Below, one piece after another: positions 10,128-19,768 of a stretch of DNA of 64,000 nt (the stretch's first letter is position 1; each line of letters starts with the position of its first letter). The stretch covers positions 124,001-188,000 of the forward strand of contig NZ_PYOM01000007.1 of assembly GCF_003026365.1 (NCBI RefSeq). The letters are read 5' to 3'. Position numbers and translations under genes: made by a program. Below the pieces are notes generated by a model. That model did no database searches. It had not been told where the DNA came from and saw only the letters and a program-made list of their open reading frames with translations. Source of the DNA: Photobacterium angustum (lineage in GTDB: Bacteria; Pseudomonadota; Gammaproteobacteria; Enterobacterales; Vibrionaceae).

Positions 10128-10159
10128 AAGCCTGATTACTATCAGGCTTTTTTTTTTTA
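10128..10159 (+). terminator. Intrinsic terminator after the hyf operon
   Basis: Stem AAGCCTGAT / ATCAGGCTT with a four-base loop, followed by a run of twelve T. It ends hyfB-hycI transcription and separates it from the hydN-fdhF unit. Confidence 0.9.
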
Positions 10160-10206
10160 TCTTAAATATTAATAGGTTGAGCTTTTAATGCTCAAGGTGT
10201 AAAAAC

Positions 10207-10223
10207 TGGCATAGCTCATGCTT
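10207..10223 (+). promoter_or_regulatory. Sigma-54 (-24/-12) promoter for hydN-fdhF
   Basis: TGGCATAGCTCATGCTT fits the -24/-12 pattern, with GG and GC separated by exactly ten bases. It lies about 60 bases upstream of the hydN start and just after the hyf terminator. fdhF and hyc/hyf genes in enterobacteria are sigma-54 dependent and FhlA-activated, and the activator gene is nearby. Confidence 0.7.
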
Positions 10224-10282
10224 ATCAGGTATTGCAATGCAGATAAGTATTGCGATGTATCGACATAAACAAGGGATACACC

Positions 10283-10831
10283 ATGAACAGATTTGTTTTT
10301 GCAGATCCAAACTTGTGTATTGGATGCCGAACTTGTGAAATTGCTTGTGCGTTATCGCATCAAGATGAAAACACAATAGCAGGAATGGAAGTTTCGGATT
10401 TTTCACCACGTTTAACTGTTGTGAAGAATGCTTATGTAACTACACCTGTGATGTGTCGTCAATGTGACGATGCACCGTGTGCTCAGGTTTGCCCCAATAA
10501 CGCTATCGTTTTAGAAGATGGCTTTGTAAAAGTGATTCAATCACGTTGTATAGGTTGTAAAACCTGCGTTATTGCATGCCCCTACGGTGCAATGAACGTT
10601 GTCACAGCGATGGTTGAAGAAACTAAGGGAGCGGCGTTATTCAAACGTCACGTTCCTCAAAGTCAGGCATTAAAATGTGATTTATGCAACCACCAAGAAA
10701 CAGGACCAGCTTGTATACAAGTTTGTCCTACGGGTGCTATTCGAATCATAGAGCCTGAGATGCTATCTGAGACTAGCCAACAAAGACGAGAAGCGGCTGC
10801 AATGAGCGCTGTAATAGCGACCGGCTGTTAA
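10283..10831 (+). CDS. hydN: Formate dehydrogenase-H electron transfer protein HydN
   Basis: A 182-residue ferredoxin with four CxxCxxCxxxC-type clusters, beginning CIGCRTCEIAC and continuing CRQCDDAPCAQVCP, CIGCKTCVIACP and CDLCNHQETG. It matches HydN from the first residues (MNRFVFAD) through CPYGAMNVV. It should carry electrons from FdhF towards the hydrogenase. The ATG at 10283 is preferred over an upstream in-frame ATG because AAGGGATACACC precedes it. It is followed by fdhF on the same unit. HyfA/HycB are close paralogues, but the pairing with fdhF favours HydN. Confidence 0.9.
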   Translation: MNRFVFADPNLCIGCRTCEIACALSHQDENTIAGMEVSDFSPRLTVVKNAYVTTPVMCRQCDDAPCAQVCPNNAIVLEDGFVKVIQSRCIGCKTCVIACPYGAMNVVTAMVEETKGAALFKRHVPQSQALKCDLCNHQETGPACIQVCPTGAIRIIEPEMLSETSQQRREAAAMSAVIATGC

Positions 10832-10887
10832 TGAAATCGTTTAATTTTTAGGTAGTGTGAAATTTAATATTAAAACATAAGGTTAAT

Positions 10888-13032
10888 ATGAAAAAATCAA
10901 TTGTTGTTTGTCCCTACTGTGGTACTGGGTGCAAACTAAAATTGGTTGTCGAAAATAACAAAGTTATTGCAGCAGAGCCTGCAGATGGTCGCACAAATGA
11001 AGGCCAACTGTGTTTAAAAGGCTATTATGGCTGGGATTTTCTTAATGACACCAATTTATTAACACCACGCTTGAAGCAACCAATGATTCGCCGAAGCCGT
11101 GAAGCGGCACTGGAAGCTGTTTCGTGGGAAGAAGCTATCGACTTTGCTAGTGAAAAGCTACTGGCGATAAAGAAAGAATATGGTCCTGATGCGATTCTGA
11201 CAACTGGCTCAGCACGTGGCCCAGGTAATGAAGCAAACTATGTGATGCAGAAGTTCACACGTGCAGTGATAGGGACGAACAACGTCGATCACTGCGCTAG
11301 GGTGTGACACGCTCCATCAGTCTCCGGTCTGGAGACAACAGTAGGTAATGGCGCAATGAGTAACGCTATTACTGAAATTCAAAAAACTAAATGTTTACTC
11401 ATATTCGGTTACAACGCGGCTGATTCTCATCCAGTTGTAGCAAGACACATTCTAAAGGCTCGTGCTAATGGCGCTAAGATCATTGTTTGTGATCCTCGCA
11501 AAATTGAATCTGCACGTGTTGCTGATCAGTGGTTAGGACTTAAAAATGGCTCTAACATGGCACTGGTTAATGCATTAGCCCATGTAATTATCGAAGAAAA
11601 TTTATACGATAAGTCTTATGTGGAAAATTATACCGAAGGCTTTACGGAGTTTCGGAAAATTGTTTCTGGCTATGCTCCCGAGGACCTAGAGAGCATTACT
11701 GGTCTAAAAGCTGCTGATGTTCGTGCTGCTGCTCGAACTTATGCCAATGCATCTGAAGCCATGATTCTGTGGGGAATGGGTGTTACACAGTTTGGTCAGG
11801 CGACAGATGTGGTTCGGGGTTTGGCTGGTTTAGCGCTGTTAACTGGTAATTTTGGTCGTGAAGGTGTGGGTTGTGGACCTGTTCGCGGACAAAATAATGT
11901 ACAAGGTACCTGTGATATGGGTATGTTGCCGCATCAGTTTCCAGATTACCAGTCTGTTGAAGATCCAGAAATACGTGAAAAGTTTGAGAAAGCCTGGGGC
12001 GTCAAACTTTCTGGTACACCAGGTTATCGTTTAACCGAAGTCGGCCATAAAGCTGATGAAGGTATTTGTAAGGCTTTCTATGTCTTCGGAGAAGATCCTG
12101 CTCAAACTGAAGCTGATTTAGCTGCAATGCGTGAAACTATGCGTAAATTGGATCTGGTTATTGTTCAAGATATATTTATGACCCAAACGGCTGAATTTGC
12201 TGATATTATATTCCCAGCGACGAGTTGGGGAGAGCATGAAGGTGTTTACAGCAGTGCCGACCGTGGTTTTCAGCGATTTTACAAAGCAGTTAAACCTACT
12301 GGTGATGTTAAGCCGGATTGGGAAATCTTCAGCCTATTAGCGACAAAAATGGGTTATCCAATGTCGTATAATAATACTGAAGAAATTTGGGATGAACTTC
12401 GTCAATTATGCCCTGATTATGCTGGCGTTACTTACGAAAAGATGGAAGGTCTTAAAGATGTTCAATGGCCATGTCCAACAGAGGATCATCCTGGAACATC
12501 ATTCCTATTCGAAGGCAATAAATTTACTACGCCATCAGGTAAAGGACAGTTAATTGCGGCAGAATGGCGTGCACCATTAGAACAAACGGATGCTGAGTAC
12601 CCACTAGTGCTTTCTACCGTTCGTGAAGTGGGACATTACTCTTGTCGATCGATGACTGGTAACTGTAGTGCTCTACAAACACTGGCAGATGAACCTGGTT
12701 ACGTACAGATGCACCCTGATGATGCGCGTCAATTAGGCATTGATGATCAACAGTTGGTTTGGGTGTCTTCTCGCCGCGGTAAAGTTATTTCACGTGCAAA
12801 TTACAATGATCGTGTAAATAAGGGCGTGGTATACATGACTTACCAATGGTGGATCGGTGCATGTAATGAGTTAACCATTGAGCATGTGGATCCAATTTCA
12901 AGCACACCTGAATTTAAATATTGTGCCGTTAAGGTAGAAAATATTGAAGATCAGTCATGGGCAGAAAATTACGTACAAACAGAATACACTAATTTGAAAT
13001 CACGTTTGAAGAACCATGTTGTTAATGCTTAA
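10888..13032 (+). CDS. fdhF: Formate dehydrogenase-H, selenocysteine-containing (read through TGA at 11305)
   Basis: One 714-residue gene, with codon 140 (TGA, 11305-11307) read as selenocysteine; E. coli FdhF has 715 residues with Sec at 140. The N terminus carries the 4Fe-4S motif CPYCGTGC. The context ARV-Sec-HAPS matches the E. coli active site. Downstream, NGAMSNAITEIQ, CGPVRGQNNVQG and EHEGVYSSADRG are molybdopterin-binding blocks of the DMSO-reductase family. The protein oxidises formate in the cytoplasm and feeds HydN. AAGG lies five bases before the ATG. A gene caller would split it into 10888-11307 and 11356-13032; both halves are in the same frame. Confidence 0.96.
11305..11345 (+). 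promoter_or_regulatory. SECIS element for selenocysteine insertion in fdhF
   Basis: After the TGA at 11305-11307, GTCTCC (11320-11325) pairs perfectly with GGAGAC (11331-11336) around the loop GGTCT. The loop sequence and the 18-base spacing from the TGA equal those of the E. coli fdhF SECIS. SelB would bind here. Confidence 0.93.
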
Positions 13033-13045
13033 TAACAAAAAATGA

Positions 13046-13138
13046 GTTTATTTGTTTATTTTAATATTCAAATAAACCATTAATGAAAATAAGGTTTCCA
13101 AGATGGAATGTTGTATATTTCAAATTTGGAAACCTTAT
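13046..13138. repeat. Two inverted repeats in the fdhF-fhlA spacer
   Basis: The 317-base gap between fdhF and the activator gene holds GTTTATTTG / CAAATAAAC (13046-13054 and 13069-13077). It also holds the perfect 13-base pair ATAAGGTTTCCAA / TTGGAAACCTTAT (13089-13101 and 13126-13138). Neither is followed by a T tract. They could be a transcript-end hairpin of fdhF or operator sites. The rest of the gap is AT-rich with no clear promoter. Confidence 0.5.
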
Positions 13139-13349
13139 ATTTCATTGCTTTGCGGTATATTGCTACTAGTCATTAACATTGCTCAAATAATTAGCATTAA
13201 TTTTGTTTTTTATCATAGTTTGCATTTATATTTATTGTTTATTGATTGATATCAATACTTGGTTATTGAAAACATTGAAAATTGTATAATAAATGCTTGA
13301 ATTACTACTCTCTATTCGAGCGATATTATTATCAAGAGTTAATATTAAC

Positions 13350-15440
13350 ATGGAACTTTTTGAAAGTGATTTGATGACTTTTTCAAAAGCCTTATTATCA
13401 ATCAATGATATTTCAGGCGTTATGGATTTTCTAAATAACGAAGATCTATTATTTATCAATGTTGAACGTGTGAATCTACTTTTAAAAAATGATCTTGATA
13501 GTCAACCAAACCTTTACTACCTTGATCAAGATAAACAATGTCAGCAATTTGATTACACAGGCTCAAGTATTGGGCTTCATGACGTTAGCATGCGTGACTA
13601 TTACCATCAGATGGATGGTGAAACGCTATATCAAACTTTTCCTCAGCTAGAAAGTCATCCCGCGTATGACTCAGTTTTTAATTATTGCAAAATACCGCTA
13701 TCTATTTGTAATCAACATTTAGGTGCTATTGAATATATTAACTTAACTATGCCTGATGATAGTGAGAGCGAGAAGCAATTCAAATTATTTAATAATATGA
13801 TTTCAGCAATGATTGAGCATATTATAGATCACCAAACTGCATCAACGTTTACTAAAAAATTAACAACTGAAAAAAATAATTTTCAGGTGTTAGTTGATGT
13901 GACGAATACTGTTATATGTCAAAGTACAAAAAAAGAATTGATAGGCTCATTATTGCAATTTTTATTTCAGCATTTTGGTATGACTGATCTATCGATTATT
14001 CAATTACAGGATGGGCATTACAATCAACATTCTGCTTGTTTTATTAATAATGAAATTGATTATCAATGTCATTTTTTTACCAATGATAAATTAATTAAAA
14101 ATGCAATTAAGAATAATCAACCAGTATTTTTAAATGCGATAGATATAAAAAAAATGCAGGCTGATCATAATTGCCCGTACTTTCCTAGTCGTGTTAAAAC
14201 CGCTTGTGTTATGCCACTCGTATTTAGAGGCATTGCGGTGGGCTACATCAGTTTTATGAAGTCTATTGAAGCTGCTTATCAAAACACGGATCTTGAGTTA
14301 TTTAAACAGATAGCTGCGCGTGTTGCTTTAGCAATGCATAGTATAAAAACACACCAAGCGAGTATTCCAAATCAACCTATCACTAAGTTTATAAACATAG
14401 ATGAAGGGATGGGTGAACACGTTATTTTTGACGATATTATTAGTCAAAGTGAAGTGATGAATAAAGTCCTTGAACAAGTTGCTCTTGTTGCTAGTTGTGA
14501 CAGTACAGTATTGATTTTAGGAGAGTCTGGGACAGGAAAGGAATTAATTGCTCGCGCTATCCATAAGTTAAGCCTGCGCAGCAAAACGAATATGGTGAAG
14601 ATGAATTGTGCCGCCATTCCTGCTGGTTTATTTGAAAGTGAACTGTTTGGTCATGAACGTGGCGCATTTACTGGCGCTATTAGCCAGCGTGTTGGTCGTT
14701 TTGAGCAAGCGCATAAAGGTACGTTATTTTTAGATGAAATTGGTGATATGCCGTTAGATCTTCAGCCTAAATTATTACGTGCATTACAAGAAAATGAAAT
14801 CGAACGTGTGGGTAAGAACGCATTGATAAGTGTTGATGTGCGAATTGTTGTTGCCACTAATGTTGATTTATTAAGGCGTGTAGAAGAAAAGAAATTTCGT
14901 AATGATCTTTATTATCGCTTGAATGTTTTTCCTATCCAAATTCCGCCATTACGTGAACGTGCTGAAGATATCCCGTTATTGGTTAAACATTTTACCCGTG
15001 AATTAGCAAAAAAAATGGGCAAAAAAATTACGGCAATTGCTGCCGAAGATTTAGCGGTTATGAGTGCATTTCCATGGCCGGGAAACGTTCGTGAATTGTG
15101 TAATTTTGTTGAACGCTCTGTGATTTTAACTCGTGGTAATTTGCTTAATGTCCCCGTTCATGAGTTAAAAACCTCGTCTCATTCTGTCAGTGTACCAACA
15201 GAGAATGTCCCCCCTGTTGAGCTAACTGGAGCTATCAATACGCCAGAATCAGCAATGAAAGGTGACGTAGTTAAACCCATTATAAATAAAGCTGACGTTA
15301 TCAAAGCATTAAAGGCTTGTCATGGTGTGGTGGCTGGGCCGAATGGTGCGGCAAACCAATTAGGATTGAAACGAACAACTTTATTATCTCGAATGCAGAA
15401 AATGGGGATCAATAGCCAAGATTTTCGAGGTGGTATCTGA
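13350..15440 (+). CDS. fhlA: Sigma-54-dependent activator of formate hydrogenlyase, FhlA/HyfR type
   Basis: A 696-residue enhancer-binding protein, about the length of E. coli FhlA (692). The N-terminal 370 residues hold GAF-type sensor regions (formate sensing in FhlA). The AAA+ domain has Walker A GESGTGKE (391-398), the sigma-54 contact loop GAFTGA (438-443) and Walker B with D462-E463. A Fis-type helix-turn-helix ends the protein (ANQLGLKRTTLLSRMQKMGI). The ATG at 13350 is chosen for its length match and AAGAG upstream; an upstream in-frame ATG at 13293 is less likely. It probably drives the sigma-54 promoter at 10207. Confidence 0.92.
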   Translation: MELFESDLMTFSKALLSINDISGVMDFLNNEDLLFINVERVNLLLKNDLDSQPNLYYLDQDKQCQQFDYTGSSIGLHDVSMRDYYHQMDGETLYQTFPQLESHPAYDSVFNYCKIPLSICNQHLGAIEYINLTMPDDSESEKQFKLFNNMISAMIEHIIDHQTASTFTKKLTTEKNNFQVLVDVTNTVICQSTKKELIGSLLQFLFQHFGMTDLSIIQLQDGHYNQHSACFINNEIDYQCHFFTNDKLIKNAIKNNQPVFLNAIDIKKMQADHNCPYFPSRVKTACVMPLVFRGIAVGYISFMKSIEAAYQNTDLELFKQIAARVALAMHSIKTHQASIPNQPITKFINIDEGMGEHVIFDDIISQSEVMNKVLEQVALVASCDSTVLILGESGTGKELIARAIHKLSLRSKTNMVKMNCAAIPAGLFESELFGHERGAFTGAISQRVGRFEQAHKGTLFLDEIGDMPLDLQPKLLRALQENEIERVGKNALISVDVRIVVATNVDLLRRVEEKKFRNDLYYRLNVFPIQIPPLRERAEDIPLLVKHFTRELAKKMGKKITAIAAEDLAVMSAFPWPGNVRELCNFVERSVILTRGNLLNVPVHELKTSSHSVSVPTENVPPVELTGAINTPESAMKGDVVKPIINKADVIKALKACHGVVAGPNGAANQLGLKRTTLLSRMQKMGINSQDFRGGI

Positions 15441-15488
15441 TGCGTTTTATACCAGCCTACATTTTTATCTAATTATAGGAACACTATT

Positions 15489-16319
15489 TTGACCACTCTT
15501 GATGTGCAATCAACCGATGCCGTTAGTGATGCTTGTCAGCGTCCGATCATTCGCTATCGCAAAGGAGAAAGCGATTTTAAAGAGATGGATTTCATTATTG
15601 AAGAAACGCCTGTTGCTCTTGCGTTTAATGGTGTTGCGTACACCGTGATGATGTGTACGCCTCATGATTTAGAGCAGTTTGCGATTGGTTTTTCATTGTC
15701 TGAGGGAATTATCGATCATCACCGTGATATTCACGATATGGTGATTACACATCATGATAATGGGATCAATCTTGATATTACGGTTGCAAATCGTTGTGCT
15801 GAGCGTTTGAAGTTGAAACGTCGTTCATTAGCGGGTTTAACAGGCTGCGGTATTTGTGGAGAGGAAAAATTAGAAACCGTATGCCGAATGCTAATGCCTT
15901 TGCCGATAACAGTTGAGTTTGATTTAAGTCATTTAGAGCAAGCGTTACAGCAATTACTTGAACACCAAGCACTTAACCAACTGACTGGTGCTGCACATGC
16001 GGCGGCATATATCGACGGCAATGGTCAATTACTCGCAACATTTGAAGATGTTGGTCGCCATATCGCGCTGGATAAATTAATTGGCTATATCCATCAACAA
16101 CGTTTATCTGGCGGCGCTGTGTTAGTCACAAGTCGCGCTAGTTTTGAAATGGTACAAAAGGCGGCCTCAGCAGGTGTTGAAGTGTTACTTGCCATATCTT
16201 CTGCAACAAAAATGGCCGTCGATTTAGCGGATCGTTTAAATATGACGTTATTAGGGCATTGTCGCCGTGGTCGAGCCGATGCTTATGCTCACCCAGAACG
16301 TGTTTTTGGCATGATTTGA
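15489..16319 (+). CDS. fdhD: Formate dehydrogenase accessory sulfurtransferase FdhD
   Basis: A 276-residue FdhD. It moves sulfur from the cysteine desulfurase IscS to the molybdenum cofactor of formate dehydrogenase and is needed for FdhF activity. The sulfur-relay cysteines are visible as C120-G-I-C123 (GLTGCGICGEEKLE), with the conserved FEDVGRHIALDKLIG later. The start is TTG at 15489, supported by TAGGA eight bases upstream; no better ATG lies near the family N terminus. Its place in the FHL region fits its function. Confidence 0.93.
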   Translation: MTTLDVQSTDAVSDACQRPIIRYRKGESDFKEMDFIIEETPVALAFNGVAYTVMMCTPHDLEQFAIGFSLSEGIIDHHRDIHDMVITHHDNGINLDITVANRCAERLKLKRRSLAGLTGCGICGEEKLETVCRMLMPLPITVEFDLSHLEQALQQLLEHQALNQLTGAAHAAAYIDGNGQLLATFEDVGRHIALDKLIGYIHQQRLSGGAVLVTSRASFEMVQKAASAGVEVLLAISSATKMAVDLADRLNMTLLGHCRRGRADAYAHPERVFGMI

Positions 16320-16413
16320 TCTTGTGATTTCATCGTACTTTACGCTCAGTCATAGCGTGAAGTGTTTTATAACTCTCCGGATCTCCGGTTACTTTAATTA
16401 AGAAGATAATAAT

Positions 16414-17001
16414 ATGAAAATGAAACATCTAATGTTGGGTTTGCTAACAACCTCTTTTTCTCCTCTTGCTTTAGCACACCCAGGTCACATTGGTCCTCAT
16501 GCTTCTACATTCATGAGTGGTTTTGTCCACCCATTTACGGGCATGGATCACCTAAGTGTTATGGTGGGTGTGGGTCTATTAGCGGCTATGATGGGTGGTA
16601 AAGCGATTTCACGTTTACCTCTTGCTTTCATCTCAATCATGATTGTAGGTGCTGCTTTAGGTGTATCAGGTGTTGTGATCCCAGGTGTTGAGCTAGCTAT
16701 TGCAGTGTCTGTGATTGCGATGGGTGGCATGCTATTAGCGGGTGGTCGTATATCTGCAAAAGTAGCAACTGGTGCGGTAATGGCATTTGCATTATTCCAC
16801 GGTATGGCTCACGGTATGGAAATGCCTTTAGGCGCAACGGCTGTTGAGTTCTTTATCGGTTTCGTACTAGCAACGGCAATTCTACATGCGTGTGGTGTGG
16901 TATTAGGTAAAGCTATCGCGGCTTCAGCTGCTAATCGCCGTGTTACTAATGTCCTAGGTGTCGTTATGGCGGCATTTGGTGGCATCTTAATGCTGTCTTA
17001 A
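16414..17001 (+). CDS. hupE: HupE/UreJ family nickel transporter
   Basis: A 195-residue membrane protein with an N-terminal signal-like segment ending LALA, then about six helices. The metal-binding family motifs are visible: HPFTGMDHL after the first helix and FHGMAHGMEMP later. HupE proteins import nickel for hydrogenase, which suits the position between fdhD and hypF. AAGAAG precedes the ATG. Transport direction and metal are known from the family only. Confidence 0.92.
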   Translation: MKMKHLMLGLLTTSFSPLALAHPGHIGPHASTFMSGFVHPFTGMDHLSVMVGVGLLAAMMGGKAISRLPLAFISIMIVGAALGVSGVVIPGVELAIAVSVIAMGGMLLAGGRISAKVATGAVMAFALFHGMAHGMEMPLGATAVEFFIGFVLATAILHACGVVLGKAIAASAANRRVTNVLGVVMAAFGGILMLS

Positions 17002-17017
17002 TTGCAGGTCAGTTAGC

Positions 17018-19408
17018 GTGACAGACAACATTGCACGACAATATATTCATATTACCGGCATTGTACAGGGGGTCGGTTTCCGCCCCTTTGTCTACCAACT
17101 AGCGACAAAACATGCGCTAGTTGGTTCGGTGATCAATGATTCAGAAGGGGTGAAAATAGATGTGCAAGGCTCTCTTGATACATTAGCTATTTTCACTTCA
17201 CAGTTAATTGACCAAGCGCCTCCTTTAAGTCGCATTGATGATGTGGCAATTCGCACTTTATCGCTATGGTCTGAATTGGAAAAGCCGAATACCTTTGGTA
17301 TAGAGCAAAGTCAGTGCCGTGAAAGCACAACGGTATCTATTTCACCAGATCAAGGGCTTTGTGATGCTTGTAAGCGGGATATTTCCAATCCAGATTCTCG
17401 ATTCTTCCAATACCCATTTACCAACTGTACCCATTGCGGTCCACGTTACAGCATTATAAAAGCGCTACCTTATGATCGTGCAGTAACCAGTATGCAGGAT
17501 TTTTCGTTGTGTCCTGATTGTGCCGAGGCATATCAAAATCCAGTCGACCGTCGTTATCATGCTCAACCCATTAGCTGTAACTGCTGCGGCCCTTGGGTGA
17601 CGCTTTATGATGCACAGCAGCGAGTAAAATCGAGCGCAGAATTACCACTTGTTGCAACCAAACAAACTGCGATTGAGCAGCTTGCGCAAAAGATTAAAGA
17701 TGGCGAAATTGTTGCAATTAAAGGCATCGGTGGTTTTCATTTAGCGTGTGATGCCACTAACACTCAAGCTGTGGCGAGTTTACGTAAGCTTAAATATCGT
17801 CAGTCAAAACCGTTAGCTATTATGGCGGCAAGTGATGACATTGCTCAACAATTCGTTGAAGGTTGTGATGCTGAATGGAAAGCATTAGCAGCGCAAGCTA
17901 GACCTATTGTTCTCATGAATAAGCGTTTAGATATTGTTGCAGAAGAAGTAACGCGAGCAGATGACGTATTAGCAGAAAATGTAGCTCCGAATGTACCGTA
18001 TCTAGGAATTATGCTGCCGTATACGCCATTGCATTATTTGTTGTTTGATGAATTAAAAGCAATAGGTGCGAAAAGTGCGCTCGTTATGACCAGTGCGAAC
18101 CTATCTGGTATGCCGATTACCACTGAGTTAGCTCAAGTCTGTACTCAATTTTCAGGGAAAATCAGCGGTGTTTTAGATCATAATCGTCCGATTGTGAGTG
18201 CGTGTGATGATAGCCTTGTACATTATGCTGGCGGAAAAATCCGTGTGCTACGTATGGCTAGAGGCTATGCGCCTGTGAGTCATTTCGGTACAGGTAGCGA
18301 ACCGAGTACAGGTACTATCACCGTTGCTTTAGGTGCTGAGCAAAAATCAACTATAGGGTTGGCATTACCTCAGCAATGGTTAATATCTGCCTATATTGGT
18401 AACTTAGACGATCTCGATACCGAGCTGCGTTATCAAGAAACCTTTAACCATTTAACGACGCTTTATAATGTTAAGCCACAGCAACTGGTGTGTGATAAAC
18501 ACCCTAACTATCATTCCTCTCAATTTGCTGAAAAATACCAAGCCAAAGCCAATTTGGCCGCACCACTTTTAAAGGTGCAACACCATCATGCCCATGTATT
18601 AGCTGTGATGGCTGAGCATAATTTAACGGAGCAGGTTTTAGGTTTTACCTTTGATGGGACTGGTTGGGGTGACGATCACACCGTGTGGGGCGGTGAAGTC
18701 TTACTTTCTACACCACAAAGTTATCAACGTGTCGGGCATTTACGTCGATTTCGCTTAATTGGAGGCGAAACAGCGATAAAAGAGCCAGCTCGTCTGTTAT
18801 TTGCCCTCTTATTGGAATGTTACTCAGTCGATGCGATTAAAGCGATGCAGTTATCAGCCTTTAAAGAGTGGAGTGATTTTTATTTCAATAACTTATACCA
18901 GTTATGGCTAACAGGCAGTCAATCGCCTTATACCTCATCGATGGGACGTTTAATTGATGCGTGGGCAAGTTTGTTAGGTCTAGTTGATCGCGTTGACTAT
19001 GAAGGTGAGTGCGGATTAAAACTCGAACAAGCAGCAATGAAAGATAGATGTCATCAACCTATTTCTTTCACTGTTGATGCTAATGGTGTGATTGATTGGC
19101 AACCACTTTTTGAATATGCGTTACCACTGTTAAGTTTAGTTGCCGATGATTATCGCCCAGCATGGCGAAATTGTTTGGCGCACAGTTTTATTAGTGCCAT
19201 TGCTGACCTCATTGTCACCATAGGACAAACTTATAAGCCATTGCCGATTGTGTTAGGCGGTGGGGTATTCCAAAACCGTGTATTAGTTGATGAAGTGTTT
19301 GAAAAAGCCAGCGCGCACAGTTTATCCCTTTTTTGTGGTGAAGCACTCCCTGCTAATGATGCATCTATTTCAGCAGGTCAGTTGTGGTTTGCCATACATC
19401 AAAAATAA
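17018..19408 (+). CDS. hypF: Carbamoyltransferase HypF, hydrogenase cyanide-ligand synthesis
   Basis: A 796-residue, four-part enzyme. It has an N-terminal acylphosphatase domain (ITGIVQGVGFRPFVYQL), two zinc-finger repeats (CDACKRDI...CTHCGPRY and CPDCAEAY...CNCCGPW), a YrdC-like domain and a Kae1-like domain (HHHAHVLAVMAEH, FDGTGWGDDHTVWGGE). It moves the carbamoyl group from carbamoyl phosphate to HypE, the first step to the CN ligands of the NiFe site. The GTG start at 17018 lies 16 bases after hupE. It is about 45 residues longer than E. coli HypF. hypE itself is not in the window. Confidence 0.96.
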   Translation: MTDNIARQYIHITGIVQGVGFRPFVYQLATKHALVGSVINDSEGVKIDVQGSLDTLAIFTSQLIDQAPPLSRIDDVAIRTLSLWSELEKPNTFGIEQSQCRESTTVSISPDQGLCDACKRDISNPDSRFFQYPFTNCTHCGPRYSIIKALPYDRAVTSMQDFSLCPDCAEAYQNPVDRRYHAQPISCNCCGPWVTLYDAQQRVKSSAELPLVATKQTAIEQLAQKIKDGEIVAIKGIGGFHLACDATNTQAVASLRKLKYRQSKPLAIMAASDDIAQQFVEGCDAEWKALAAQARPIVLMNKRLDIVAEEVTRADDVLAENVAPNVPYLGIMLPYTPLHYLLFDELKAIGAKSALVMTSANLSGMPITTELAQVCTQFSGKISGVLDHNRPIVSACDDSLVHYAGGKIRVLRMARGYAPVSHFGTGSEPSTGTITVALGAEQKSTIGLALPQQWLISAYIGNLDDLDTELRYQETFNHLTTLYNVKPQQLVCDKHPNYHSSQFAEKYQAKANLAAPLLKVQHHHAHVLAVMAEHNLTEQVLGFTFDGTGWGDDHTVWGGEVLLSTPQSYQRVGHLRRFRLIGGETAIKEPARLLFALLLECYSVDAIKAMQLSAFKEWSDFYFNNLYQLWLTGSQSPYTSSMGRLIDAWASLLGLVDRVDYEGECGLKLEQAAMKDRCHQPISFTVDANGVIDWQPLFEYALPLLSLVADDYRPAWRNCLAHSFISAIADLIVTIGQTYKPLPIVLGGGVFQNRVLVDEVFEKASAHSLSLFCGEALPANDASISAGQLWFAIHQK

Positions 19409-19426
19409 GAATGAAGAGATCTCGTC

Positions 19427-19768
19427 ATGCATGAATTATCACTGAGTATGAATACGGTAGATACCGTGGTTGAACAGGCGAAAAAGCAAGGCTTTCATCG
19501 TGTAACTCGAGTGACATTATCGATTGGGACATTATCGTGTATAGAGCCCCATGCATTGGCAACAGGATTTGAATTTGCAACACGAGGAACGATTGCAGAA
19601 GGCGCGAAGTTAGCCATTGAGTCTATACAAGCTCAAGTTTGGTGTATGGAGTGTCAGCGCTATATCGAAATGGATGAGCGTGGTGTCTGCTGCCCTCATT
19701 GCCAAGGTTATCAGCTTAAAGTTGAAACCGGTGACGAATTAATGATTAAAAATATCGAGGTAGAATAA
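19427..19768 (+). CDS. hypA: Hydrogenase nickel-incorporation protein HypA
   Basis: A 113-residue HypA. The N-terminal MHE provides the nickel-binding His2. The zinc site is C73-x2-C76 and C89-x2-C92 (CMEC and CPHC). It delivers nickel to the hydrogenase large subunit together with HypB. It lies 18 bases after hypF, and its stop overlaps the hypB start (TAATG). Confidence 0.95.
   Translation: MHELSLSMNTVDTVVEQAKKQGFHRVTRVTLSIGTLSCIEPHALATGFEFATRGTIAEGAKLAIESIQAQVWCMECQRYIEMDERGVCCPHCQGYQLKVETGDELMIKNIEVE

Noticed and set aside
11356-13032. Separate molybdopterin oxidoreductase gene
   Set aside because: Same frame as the ORF at 10888, joined by a selenocysteine TGA with a SECIS; it is the rest of fdhF.
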